From Stereum hirsutum FP-91666 SS1 (taxonomy: Eukaryota > Basidiomycota > Agaricomycetes > Russulales > Stereaceae): 64,000 bases of DNA. This document shows, piece by piece, positions 22,795-34,159 of this stretch. The stretch is taken from positions 3,206,696 to 3,270,695 of the forward strand of contig NW_006763132.1 in assembly GCF_000264905.1 (NCBI RefSeq), read 5' to 3'. Every line of letters begins with the position of its first letter. Position 1 is the stretch's first letter. Made by a program: the position numbers and the translations under genes. Under the pieces are notes generated by a model, which did not search any database, was not told the origin of the DNA, and saw only the letters and a program-made list of their open reading frames with translations.

Positions 22795-24870
22795 CTATAA
22801 ACGAGCTTTGACGCAATCAAGAGGCCCGGCAACCATCGATAGGGGGTGCCGAACACCGTTTTTAAGGCCACCAGTGACTCCCGTAGACGAAGTAAACATG
22901 ACGAGAGACTCGACATACCCATCCCACCTCTCCTCTGAAACTATTGGAGCCGTTATGTACGCGTCAACTTGCAACCCCGCCAAAAGCTCGTCCAGCCTAG
23001 GATACAGGTGGTCCGCGCTCTCGAGTAACATCGTACACTGTCTCCGGCGGGAGATACCTTCATGCTCAACATACCAAGCCGGGTCCAACGCCACGATACT
23101 GGCCTCATAAAGCTGCAAAACTGCGTCTTCTATCCCCCGTGCTTTCGCTGCATCATATGCGAGACGATGTCCGATAGCCTCCAGCAGTCCTTGGCATTGA
23201 GGCAGTAACGCCGACTCTGTCCTCCTATCGCGAGGCCCCGTAGCATCTTGCAAAAAAGCGCGTAATTCAGCGACTAGCAAGGACTCGTGCCTAGCCAATA
23301 ATGATGTAGGGTCTGTGGAAGGAGGGACGACGACGCGTTTTAATAGAACGTCAATCGCGAAACCTTCCATCACAACAAGTCAGGCTCAGATCACAGTAAC
23401 AATAAAGGTCCTTACGGATTGAAATCCCCAGAATATCCCCTTCTGCTGTTGCTGCGCCTCGAAGCTCACTCTAATGAAGCGGGCCATCAGCCTGTATATT
23501 TCAGGGCATAAGGGGGTAACAAATAAACCCACATGTAAGACAGAAAGTTGATTGATTTCAAACAAGCCTTGTGCACCGCACCTGTCGCCGAGAGCAAGAG
23601 TCATGTCGGATGCGAGCGTTACGGCGGTGACCTTGTAGACAGCAGCCACAAAGTGTCGCGCAATCGAACTGCTAGTTCCGACGAACCAGTCCCGAGAAGC
23701 ATGTGAGAAGGTGTTGAGAACCATCGTCTGAGAGATCGCGACCAATATTGGCAAATATTGTGTACTGAAGGAAATGATGGTACGAGGAACTTGTCTTGCG
23801 GAGTCAACAACGGCCCTGCGTTGGCTATACGTGGCTGCAACAAAAGTCGCAATACGCAGCGCTGACACCCCTAGCGCACCCATCGAAAGGGTACCTACGA
23901 CGACACGAGAGATGTTATTGAAGAACTCCGTTTTGACATTGGAGGGGAGTAGAGAGTCGCATAGAAGGGAGGACTGGCGTAGATGAACGTGATTGAATGA
24001 GGTCAATGCGTGATTTACTGGGTGAGTACCGCCTCTAGGAGAAAGTGACCTATGTGGAGTATACCTGTCAGCACCAAGCGTCGAATAGTACATGGAATTC
24101 TATGTACCTGGATGTGATTCCCGGGTACATTACTCTCCCGTCATGAATTGGGACAAGAAATGGCTTGATCCCTCGATCCGACATCCCAACCCGTAGGCGA
24201 GCGAAGACGACGGCAGTACAAGGTATCCCGCTCGGAATAGTAGGAGGCATATATCTAAGTTACGAGCATTATGAGCAAAGGCCGTTCATTGAATTGAAAG
24301 ATCATGCAGAACAAACTTTGCTGCCCGCTCGTTAGGTGTGTGAAGCTCGAACCCACCGGTCTCTAGGGCGGTGGCGGTAGTTTCAAGGTTAATCACGTCC
24401 AAACCATGCCCGAGCTCCGTCAGACAGTATTGCCCGCTAACGCCACATTCGAGGGCTCAGCGATCACTAACAACCGCGAAGCATGACTTCACTCACGTTA
24501 TCTCAAAGCGTAGAAGTTCTTCAATGGTCTTCACCAAATCGGATCTCGCAGAAACAAACATGGCCAAGGTGCCGATGCAAAGGTTAAAGTGAATCGTGAG
24601 TAAGGTTGCGACAGATCCATCCATAACGAGAATGGGATCCGTGTGAAATAGCCAATATCGAGGCGATACGTGGAGGATGTCGTCGACGGTGAGTTCTGAA
24701 TTACAGGTCAACAGTGCTCATAGTCAATGTATAGGATAACAGTGCCCACCATATATCTTGGCAATGGCTCGGGCCCTATCGTACGATAATGCGATACGGG
24801 CTTGCCATGAGAGGCTATCGGATCGAAGTTGGAAGAGTGGGCTACGAGCAAGGTCAACTGTGGGATGCAT
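22795..24870 (-). CDS. Acyl-CoA oxidase / acyl-CoA dehydrogenase-fold flavoenzyme
   Basis: Seven exons, complement of 22795-23363, 23416-23470, 23533-24064, 24108-24254, 24317-24436, 24497-24695 and 24750-24870, 580 aa. The start MHPTVDLARSPLFQLRSD, the segment LTELGHGLDVINLETTAT, the middle-domain GIKPFLVPIHDG, GGTHPVNHALTSFNHVHL and the C-terminal EGD (Glu383) at the position of the catalytic Glu in acyl-CoA oxidases all fit the fungal acyl-CoA oxidase-like family. These enzymes dehydrogenate acyl-CoA at C2-C3 using FAD, in peroxisomal beta-oxidation or inside secondary-metabolite pathways. At 580 aa it is shorter than classical peroxisomal oxidases (~700). No peroxisomal SKL is seen at the C-terminus, which ends in ARL. 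ARL resembles a weak PTS1, but this should not be over-read. Confidence 0.88.
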
Positions 24871-27800
24871 GGCAAGTATTAACTTGAGACTGGCTATCGG
24901 TACATCTTGTTTTATAGCCTTGCTCCAAATGAGCAGCTACCTGATCAGAACACTTCATGGCAGCCTTGGTTCCCTCGAAAGATCAGATGGGTCACGACTA
25001 GTGTAACGCAGTATTTCACCAGACAATCCGATTCGCAGGAGAATTCCCAGAGCCTATAGAACATTCGCTACGGACTATGCACTGTATCAGTATCAAATTT
25101 GATGTGAACAGAATCTGGTCTATGCCGTCAATCATCACTGGGAAGTACGGAGAGTAGACCTATCTGCATCGATAGAGCCTCAACAATATTGGAAGTCCCC
25201 TGATAGCTGCTGTAAGATATCAAAGACGCACATCAGATCCTGCCCATGTGCGTGGGCAAGAGACTCATCCCTTTCCGTCGTAACGAGAATAACTCCTTCC
25301 AGCAGCCTCTAACTCTCTTTGAATAGACATTACTCGCGCATAGTATCCACGTCCCTTCTGAGTGGGGCACCCAAGCTCCATCAAGAACTTTTGTTCCAAG
25401 ATGCACCCAAGTTACCTGCAAAGGGTAACATTATGCTTATCACTTATGAAAGCGAAGAAGCTTGCTCGTTGCAGTGAACGATCATCTGCACTTTGGGCTT
25501 CATTGGTCCGAACAAATGTGGACGAACAGCCTCGAACAGCACCTGAATGTATCGCATGATACTGACATAGTGTTAGGTGTGTGAGTAACTTTAGAGCTCG
25601 CCCTTCGTCGATGACATACCTGCTCTTGCGTACTACGACGTGGCAGCTTATACCTCGTATTCGCTGAGCGCGGAAAGGCCAGAGGATGAGCAAGCCAGCA
25701 GATTCCCTCAAAAGCAGTCAATTGCATTGGCGACTTGTTGCAAGACCGGGAAGAATGGATGCGCCTTCATAAAGACAGGATACTCTTCTTGGCATCGAGA
25801 CTAGCATCGAGAGCGCTCCACAATTTCCGCATCTTGTCATAGAATAGACCACCCGACGATATACAAGTCGCTTGACCACAACTGAATGATGAAATACCGT
25901 GACGCACCTTCCTTGAAACCTCTGCGCTGTGAACATTTCGTGTATCTCGAGCAAGATCACTCGGGAGCATTGGCCGCGGAAAGAGGTTCAAGATGTTCGC
26001 AGAGGTTTCAAGGAAGAGGGTTCACAATTTAACTTGCAAGACGAACTTGTGCCAGCCAAAAGTTGACTTGCACTAACTTGCGGCTGTACAAGTTAAATTG
26101 TCCCCGCTAACTTGCAAGTTTGCAAGCTCGCTTGGCTGACGAACTTGTAAAACTTGCTCACCTCTGCCTGCAAAGACAGGGACGGGAAGAGTTATCTTCC
26201 GCTCGTCCTCTTCGCCCTCTTCGATTGATCAAGAGCAGCGTTGATGCGGGCAAAACGAAGACAGACGTCCGAGGAGCGCCCACGAATACAAGCATGTCAA
26301 ACGCCAAGAGGCACACGTTTGTCTGGCAGCTGAGAAGACAGCCATCGATGCGTGTATCGCGTGTATTGTTCGCGAAAGACGGTGTCAGTGTTCGGTAAGC
26401 GAACTGCTAACCACGCATCCTATGCCACCCATCGCCCCACGAATGTCCGTAAGTACGAACACACGTAAAGCTCCCTCGGGAATCGCAAAACCTCTCGTTG
26501 CAAAGCAGATTCTCATTCTGATACCCACTCGAGTCATAGATAACAAAAAATGAAGAGGACGATTGGTCCGGTTTCTGTGAGTGTCCAAAATAATAATTAG
26601 CACAACGTCAAGCCCGAAGATATGACGAGGACAGAAATCATGAGGGAAAAATAACAGCACGAAGAGGTGGGTTGGAGGGTTCTATCTCGTGACCGATACG
26701 AGATAAAAATGAGGGACAAGGATCGTGTATGTATTACGGTCAAAGTAAGGGTGACAAGGAGAGCGAAAGATGAGATGAGGGCGACATGCGGAATAAGGAA
26801 AACTAAAATATGTTAGAACGAGATACGGCGAAGGTCAAAGGATGTATGCGTTACGATGAGTAATGAACTCTAAAGGCGAGTGGCACAGAGGGGGAAAGAT
26901 ACGGTGGAAATGACAAATGAGCTGGTGGAGGATGGAGAAGAGCATGAGAAATATATCGCACTGTCGACGGAAAAGGATATATATGAGGGATAAGTAAAAG
27001 AGGGGTCAGGAACGGACGTATCAGTACTCTAGACTCTGGCTGTATTAGGGGAGGAGAGGAGAGGTAGACACGACGTGAAGCAGAAACAAAGGGTGGATAG
27101 TTGACGGAGTCAAAAATTACGGACGAGTACTCAGACAAAATGAATGTTAATGGAGCGCACCGGACGATGTCTTCTTCAACGTGTACAGTTTTCCACCGCC
27201 CCGGTGTGCGTGATGCATGTAGAGTGCGAGGATATTATCGTGGACGTAGAAGAGCTGTAGTAAATGAAAGAATCAGATCAGAAGAACTCACTTGTCAGAG
27301 AAGATGGGAGGATCAAAGTGAAGGTGGAGGTGAGTTTTATCGCTTTGACCGTCGAGGTTCAAGCAGAGCTGTCGGCTCACGAGCAATGACAGAGGAAGTA
27401 AAGCGAGCTATAGAAAACTAGAGAGAAACGCACCTTGCGTTGTCTCCAAACGCCTGGCAATGGCAACGTATAATATCCTATACTCCGGCGACATGAGTAC
27501 TTATAGCATCGCTATTCGAGGACCAGACTTCCTCCTTGAGAACCAGCCTCTTGATGTGCGAGGTATGGAGTGGACATATTGAGGAATGTAGGCGGACGCA
27601 AGGACGATTGTCTCAGGCTGATATGGCGGAAGAGAACCCGAAGTGTTTTTGATTGAGAGATGAGGATCTTGAGCCAAGCTTATGGCGTCAACGAACACTG
27701 GTCGATGTTGAGCGAGAGGAAGCAGAACTGGGACTTGACCCATCTACGGTCCAGGGTGACGTGACGGACTGTGACGGGCGTGAGCCGCGGGACGAGGCCT

Positions 27801-28160
27801 GGATGCGAGTCCGCAGCGGGACTCGGCGGGCGGGACCCCCTGAGACAGCGATCGAGGAGACGGGTAAGGCCGAGGACGAGGAGGGGCGAATATTATTTGG
27901 GCACGGACGGAGGTATACGACGCTGCTGGCGGAGGCAGACGATTCGTAGGTACATACCGTAGCTCGTAGCGCCTTGAATGAACGTTATACGCTTTGAAGA
28001 ACGCCCAGAGCGCTCAAGAGTGATGGCGTCGGGAGGTCTCAGCAAAGCGGCGCGAGGTTGGCCGAACCGAGAGTGGTCCACGGAGTCCACAGAAAGCGCC
28101 CGAAGGGCGCGATTTTTCTCGAAACGGACTGTCTGGCGTGGCCCTCCCGTATCTGAAATG
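24871..28160. other. Long gene-poor stretch
   Basis: No complete gene is recognised. 25200-26000 has medium-length minus-strand frames that do not join into a known protein and may be a decayed gene. 26020-26160 is dense in the word AACTTG and its complement. 26640-27140 is A/G-rich on the + strand. At 28099-28114 a hairpin (GCGCCC-loop-GGGCGC) is followed by a T run. No RNA gene could be assigned. Confidence 0.35.
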
Positions 28161-28302
28161 AGGACTGTAGATGTCACGTTAGGACTGTAGATCTGTCACC
28201 TCGAAGGGCTCAGCGCAAGGCGCGTTTCTGGCGGGGGCTCCAGCCAAAAAAACCGCGAAGCGCAATCCGCGGTGCAGATCTACAGTCCACATCTACAGTC
28301 CT
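28161..28302. repeat. 142-bp inverted-repeat element
   Basis: The left end is AGGACTGTAGATGT (28161-28174), then a 6-base spacer and AGGACTGTAGATCTG (28181-28195). The right end carries the exact complement in reverse order (28275-28302) without the spacer. The ends therefore pair over about 28 bp around an ~80-nt loop. It is either a very small MITE or a sequence transcribed as a hairpin. No clear target-site duplication was seen. Confidence 0.6.
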
Positions 28303-29026
28303 CGGGCCACGGTGCCACAGTCGCCACAACGTCTATTTACTGTCTCTGCATCCTCTACCACTCCGAGTCCTTTGAATGTTCGCCTTCATTCGTCTCCCCA
28401 CCTCTCGTCTGTCACATCTTGGGCTGTCCTTGAACATCCTCGACGTGCATTCACCACCAGTGTTGACTGTGGGTGATCGTGATCAACATGGAAACCGTGA
28501 GCGTGGGCGCCCCGCCATGATCTTCCCACTGGGTTATACACTTTCGTCAGAACTACCATCCTCTTAGTGCGACGCTCTTCTAGTCATTCGGCATTGCTTG
28601 TTTGTATCAACTCTGTCAAGCTACCGTTTATGCTTGGACTCGGACCCTTTGCTAGCGATGTGAAGGGAAGGGGGATGTCATAGACTGACGCGTCAACGAT
28701 GTATGCTTTGCTGGGCGGTTGCACTTGGTAAGTATCTATTTCGACACCTATGTTCCTTTCCTATGATGAAAATTGCTTATTTTCCTTCCCTTAGAACCCC
28801 GCGGGTGTTGCGCCGTCATCGGCAGTCCCTCCACATAGCCATCTAAGCCATAATACACCCACCCCTCCTAAAATCTGAGTCTTCCGCAACCCCTAAGGCC
28901 TTCAGAGATTCTATAAAACTACTGCCACATCCTCTATGTCCCGTGTATTCCCTTTCTTGCTCCGTGCCTTCCCGCTCAAGTACACTACATCGCCAAGCGG
29001 CAAATTGTTACAAGCAGACAGCGAAG

Positions 29027-32000
29027 ATGGGGATCCCGGGTTTATGGAAGGTATGTAACTTACCATTTCGCTGAGATTATCTTCATCGTTACGGGCACTG
29101 ATGGAATCATACAGGAGCTGGAGCCTGTCGCTCGCAATCTAAGTCTCGTCGAGTTCGGGATCGTACACGGATTAGCGGCCGAGGGTGGCCCCAAGCAAGC
29201 CAGGATTGGTATCGATGCGGCGTACGTCATGGTTTCCTCACGCCATCTTTCATGCTCATTTTGTTTACTCGCTTCCACAGTGTTTTTGTGTATAAGGCCT
29301 TAGGAAAGTTTAAGAGGAGGTACTCCGGATCACCTCCGATGCCCGAACTTCAAGACATCGTATCCAAACTCCTTCGCCTCGCTCAGACGCCCCTCACTCC
29401 CATTTTTGTCTTCGACGGACCCAAACGCCCTAAAGTCAAGCGTGAACGACAGACTGTTTTCCGCGTGCACTGGCTCGCTCAAGTCTTCAGGAAGTTCATA
29501 GAGGTTATGGGTTTTTTATGCCTTGATGTGCGTATTTTGCTGTCTTTGATTGCTTTCCGAATAATCTAACCTCCCTGAAACTCTAGGCTCCTGGAGAGGC
29601 AGAAGCAGAGCTCGCAAGACTTAGTGAGGAGGGCTTCATTGACGCCGTAATGTCCGAAGATATCGACGCGCTTGCCTTTGGCGCCAGGGCCGTGATTCGC
29701 ATGTGAGTAACGGCTCTATATATACTCCCTTCTTGTAGTCGTCTACGTTGTTTTGCTGACAGTTCTAACAGTGTCAATTTCAGCGAAGATGTTTTCAAGA
29801 TCTACCACGCCGCAGATTGTGAGAACAATCCTGACCTTCGTTTAACGAGAGCGGGCATAGTTCTTGTCGCCCTTCTCAGTGGTGGTGATTATGATAAGGT
29901 AAAGTATTGATCGTTTAGGCCATATTTGCCGCTTTTTGACATCCTTCTCGTAGGGGCTTACAGGGTTCGGTGCAACCACCGCCATTCGCGTCGCTCGTTA
30001 CGGTCTTGGAGATGTTCTCCTCCAGATCGCGGACATGCCACCGGCGATGCAGGCACTAGAGCTTCCCCTGTGGCGTGCGCGTTTGGTCGACATCCTCGCC
30101 AACGACCCTCAAGGCTTTCTCAGGCAACGTGAGGTCCAGCTCTCGACATCGATACCGTCGACATTTCCGAACATGGACACCGCCAAATTGTACTACCACC
30201 CCGTCATTCGCCCCTCACCCCGCTCCAGTCCATTCCCCTCTGATTCAAACATCATTCCGCGCCCCATCAATCTCTGCCGTTTCTTAGAGCTCGCTTCCGG
30301 ACATCTTTGGTGGAATACATACGAACTCCTCGCTAGGAGAGGATTCAACACAATATTCCCCTCCCTCCTGACACGCGAAACGCTGGCCATCATCGACAAC
30401 CCAAAAGTCAGTTACTTTTATTCATTACTCACCTTCGCTGCCGATTCTTGTACTGACAGATACAATTCGAACAGCTCAAGATCACCTCTCCCATCAAGAA
30501 GATTTGTCAGCTCCGCAAGAGGTCGCCCACAACGACAGGTGTCGCATCGTTTCGTATTGAGTACGATGCAGCCGCTTATCTCGCCACCATTCGACAGAGC
30601 CTCGACGACTCCTCCGCTCCCGTTCCGTCCCATGAGCCCTCCCTCCAACGCATGTGGATCCCCACTGTGGTTCTCGAACGCACGCTCCCGGAGCTCGTCG
30701 CCGAATATCGTCAGCGCCATTCCATCAAGACATCGGCACAAGATAAACACACCATACCTCAAGTGAGCAGTGGGTATGGTGGCAGGGTTGCTCAGCCACC
30801 GCTCCTCCTCGGCGCCCCTGTGGCTGGTCCATCCTCGGACGCCATGCCCATAATCGGCCGGGGCCTTGCATCTTCCCAACTCTCGTTAGACCCTTTTGAG
30901 GTTCGTTTTTGCTTTCTACTTGTCTTTCAATGTTACAAGCATCCACTCATTAAACCTTGCAATAGTCCTCGGATGAGGAGGAGCACCTTTCGGACCAGAG
31001 GCTCTCAGAGAACTACTGGAGACTACTTAGGTCTTCGACCACTGGTATTGCGACTAGACTAAACGGGGACTGTGATGATGGCGCTGATGACGCTCTCGAG
31101 GTCCGTCGATTTTCCATTGGTTGTTGATGTCTTCGCCATCGCTGACATTGTGATTCCTTAGCTTTCGAGCAAAGGATCGCAAGCCGGGCGAAAGGGATCC
31201 CGTTGTTGCCAATATCAGCGGGGGCGTGCGTCGGAAGGGACTCTCCAGGCTGTGAATGAAGATTAATCAGCTGGCGCGCATTGGAAGTACTGTACTTTTC
31301 AACGCAGATGTTCATGTCCCCTGTCCCAGGGGGGTCATGAACGAACCTCCTTCATGGGACAGTCCCACCCTCCGGACCACCTGTGAACCTGAAAATGGGA
31401 CATGTGGTAAAACAATCGAAAATATAATATTTTCGTGCATTCTCTTCTCACTTGTTTTAAATGCTCTTTTTCACCCAGAATATATATATGTTATCACTTC
31501 AGAGCAATAGGAGGTAAAAAGTGACACTCCTACTGTTAAACTACCTTTTTGAGACCCGGAAGGAGAGCCAAAGCAATTGAAAACCCAAGAGAGTCGCGAC
31601 GGGAAAGGAACATGGTCCCATGTCCCAAGCCGGTCGTGAACCGGGACACGAACGAATTATGTCATCACGGCAAACTCCGAGGGGCGGTGGCGTGAACATC
31701 TGTGTTGAAAAGTACAGTACTCGAGGAAGACGGTTACCTGGCTAAAGACTTTGCAACGGCGCCGTTCATTGAGAACACGTGCCCTCATGAGCGGTGGTAA
31801 ACTCAAATTGGATGGTTGTCAGTACGTCGGAGGTCATTGAGGTACGTTATGAACCAATTACAATCGAGACCGTAACTAATATTTTCCTAGCTCTTTTCGT
31901 CTTCGGACGATGAATGTGTCGACAATCGAGCAGTGAAGCGTGCTCGGATTGAACACTCCCGTGTGGCACTTGCCCTCCCCGGTGGTATTCAGAGGTAAGG

Positions 32001-32278
32001 TATTCGCTCTTGGCCCTTCCTTTTACATTTCATGGTCCATATCTACTGACAAAGATAGGATGGAATACGATTGCATGGAATCAGACACTCATAGCATGCA
32101 GCAGAAGGCATGTGCAGCCACGGAATATTACTACTACCTGCCACTGCTTTCAGATCAATCGGAGTCCAACTCAATCACCTCACATTCCTTCGGTGCTGTA
32201 ACCCGAGAGCTCGAAGACCTGATTAATGAGAATGTAAATAAATCAGAGTTGAGTGTACCCGTGTGTGTGATGCATTAG
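29027..32278 (+). CDS. GEN1/XPG-like structure-specific nuclease, 3' part interrupted by a MITE
   Basis: Exons 29027-29050, 29115-29221, 29281-29527, 29587-29702, 29784-29898, 29954-30406, 30475-30900, 30966-31100 and 31162-31266 give 575 aa ending in TAA. The N-terminus MGIPGLWK, IGIDAA, FVFDGPKRPKVKRE, APGEAEAELA, SEDIDALAFGA and LLSGGDYDKG with the following helix-hairpin-helix are diagnostic of the FEN1/XPG/GEN1 superfamily; the acidic metal ligands are present. Such enzymes cut flaps or Holliday junctions. Coding sequence evidently continues past the MITE: 31726-31801, 31831-31850, 31891-31994 and an exon from about 32056 to a stop near 32278 stay in phase with exon 8 if 31101-31725 is spliced out. 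The gene therefore either makes a shortened protein or uses the MITE region as an intron. Confidence 0.85.
31290..31717. mobile_element. MITE family 1 (TA target duplication, 25-bp terminal inverted repeats)
   Basis: The terminal inverted repeats start CTGTACTTTTCAAC and pair over 25 bp with one mismatch (31290-31314 against 31693-31717). The flanking dinucleotide TA is duplicated (31288-31289 and 31718-31719). It is 428 bp long and A/T-rich in the centre, with no transposase. TA duplications point to a Tc1/mariner/pogo-type mobiliser. It sits inside the nuclease gene. Because the junction reads AGTACT on both sides, a longer palindromic duplication cannot be excluded. Confidence 0.85.
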
Positions 32279-32372
32279 TGTACCGCTTCTGGACAGGCAG
32301 AGAATGCGCAAAGTGTCAGCCTACACTTGGGCCACACTGTGGCGATCAGCTCACGCGTGAGCTGACGCACTA

Positions 32373-32734
32373 GAGGTTTTATGATACGGGCGCTTCGACG
32401 ACCTGGGGACAGAGTTTTATGAGCCCAGAGATCGAGGTGGCTCCCGGTTCCATTCTCCCACGAGAGATTTCGCGCCGCCTCTGCGTCTTGTCCGCTCTTG
32501 ATTTATTGTCATTTTTTCTCGTACAACCTTCGGGATGCTACCTAATCGCGCTTCCAAAGCCCGACATAAAGTTATTTGAAACGAAGATGTGCTGTAGCAC
32601 CTTCAGCAGCATCCGAGAGCTCGAGGCGGAATACGCCGGCTGCTGCTGCCTTCGTCATATGCGGGGCCGGCGCTCGAGGTGGAGCATTCTCTGGCCAGAC
32701 AGAAATGAGCTCTGGGGCCGTATCATAAAACCCC
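32373..32734. mobile_element. MITE family 2, copy 1 (TA target duplication)
   Basis: The termini read GAGGTTTTATGATACGG at the left and the complement of GGGGTTTTATGATACGG at the right, one mismatch in 17. TA is duplicated on both sides (32371-32372, 32735-32736). Length is 362 bp. The interior is nearly identical to the copy at 53918-54285 in its right half. A long frame runs through it, but it is not maintained in phase in the other copy because of indels. Confidence 0.88.
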
Positions 32735-32736
32735 TA

Positions 32737-34159
32737 CTGTGGCCCACGCCGGTGCCATGGAATCCCGAAAAGGCAATCAACAAAGAAGACCACGTGCTGA
32801 TGCTGAGTTGTGTATGGGAGAGCGCTCCCATGCAAGATTCTGCACCATGTCCTCACGCATGCTCCTGCTAGACATCACCTCCAAATAGCTAGCCAATACC
32901 TTTGTTACGCGTCAATGCCAACCGATCACATGTCTCTCCAGTTTTTGATCTTTGTAAGCTCATTTATTTCCCGGTTCAACCAAGTCAAACGGTCTACTTG
33001 ATCGCGGCTGGCACGCGTCTCAACGCAGTCGTCGCTATTCAGAAGGTCTCATTTGGCATGACGATGTTCTCTCACTGACCGAACCTTCTTGGTTGAGAAC
33101 ATCAACTCTTTTTTAGCCCAGAAGCAACACACACTTCAGACGACGTCGAAATCACCGCCACACCCTCGCTCAAACGAGTGCACACTGGGACCACCCCAAT
33201 CCCTTGTACCACACCTGCCAAGACAACCCACGTTGATCAAGATGGATAGCATATATTATGCAATGAAGTTACTGGGTGATTGATGGTTTAGAGGATGTGA
33301 CGAGCAGTCAGACAATACAACTGCATTCTATATATTGCAGGTAGGCCTTCTCTGTGCATTTTCTTGAATCTTCGTATCATAGTTCTTTTGTTCTCCTCAT
33401 TATTTGCATATATCTTGTGCATTACTTTGAACTGCACAGCTCACGGCGTCGGGCGATGGGGCCTTCGTCTGAGGAAACGACGGAAAGGCGTCTCGCTCTG
33501 TGCATGCACGACGACTTCGCCGTCCCGAGTTTCCTCGATGTGATTTCTTATCGTGTGGTGTACTGATAGTCTAGTTTTCTACTGTGCTTGTACGTTGCCC
33601 TGTCCTGATAATTCTGACGCATCGTTTCAGGTTCCGAGGCTTCCGACAGTATGAAATCTGCCGGCCTGTACAGTCTGGTCAGAGATACTTGAACTTCTTC
33701 GCTCATTCTCAGACTTTGCAAAACGTCAAAGCACAGTACGTTCACTCATATATGTTATTGATTTCTCGAGGTTTTCTTCTGTCGTTCATCATTCGGTTAT
33801 CGAGTTTGTTAAACGGTTTTCGTCCTGGCTGGCACGCGTCTCAACGCAGTCGCCACAACACCTTTGACCTCAAAAGTTTCTATGTATGCTGATTGAACAC
33901 ATTGACAGTGTCATGTTTGATCGCCTCCGGGATGCCACACCATTCTTTGCTAGAGATATCTCGCGCCAAACTCCGATAAACTCGTTGAACCACCACTTGC
34001 GGACATAGACATTGACACGTCCCAGCTGGAAAGGCTCATCGCTTACCTCTCAACCCCGTTCTGGTTCGAATACACGGCACCTTTCACCTAGTCTCAGGTA
34101 TTTACGGGTTTTTGAGGCTTGCGAACATGCTCGCAGTCTCCGCTTGGCTATAGGTGACT
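32737..34159. other. Fragments without a recognisable gene; two copies of a 30-bp motif
   Basis: Short coding-like pieces occur (for example around 33900-34090) but they do not join into a known protein. The motif GGCTGGCACGCGTCTCAACG continues into CAGTCG and occurs at 33008-33035 and 33828-33852. A related copy is at 43335-43368. Confidence 0.4.

Noticed and set aside
25200..26000. Minus-strand frames that might be a decayed enzyme gene
   Set aside because: Tried joining the frames by plausible splice sites; no recognisable motif emerged.
32419..32871. 150-codon frame through MITE family 2, copy 1
   Set aside because: The frame is broken by indels in the second copy and runs out of the element; it is read as chance openness of a GC-rich MITE.
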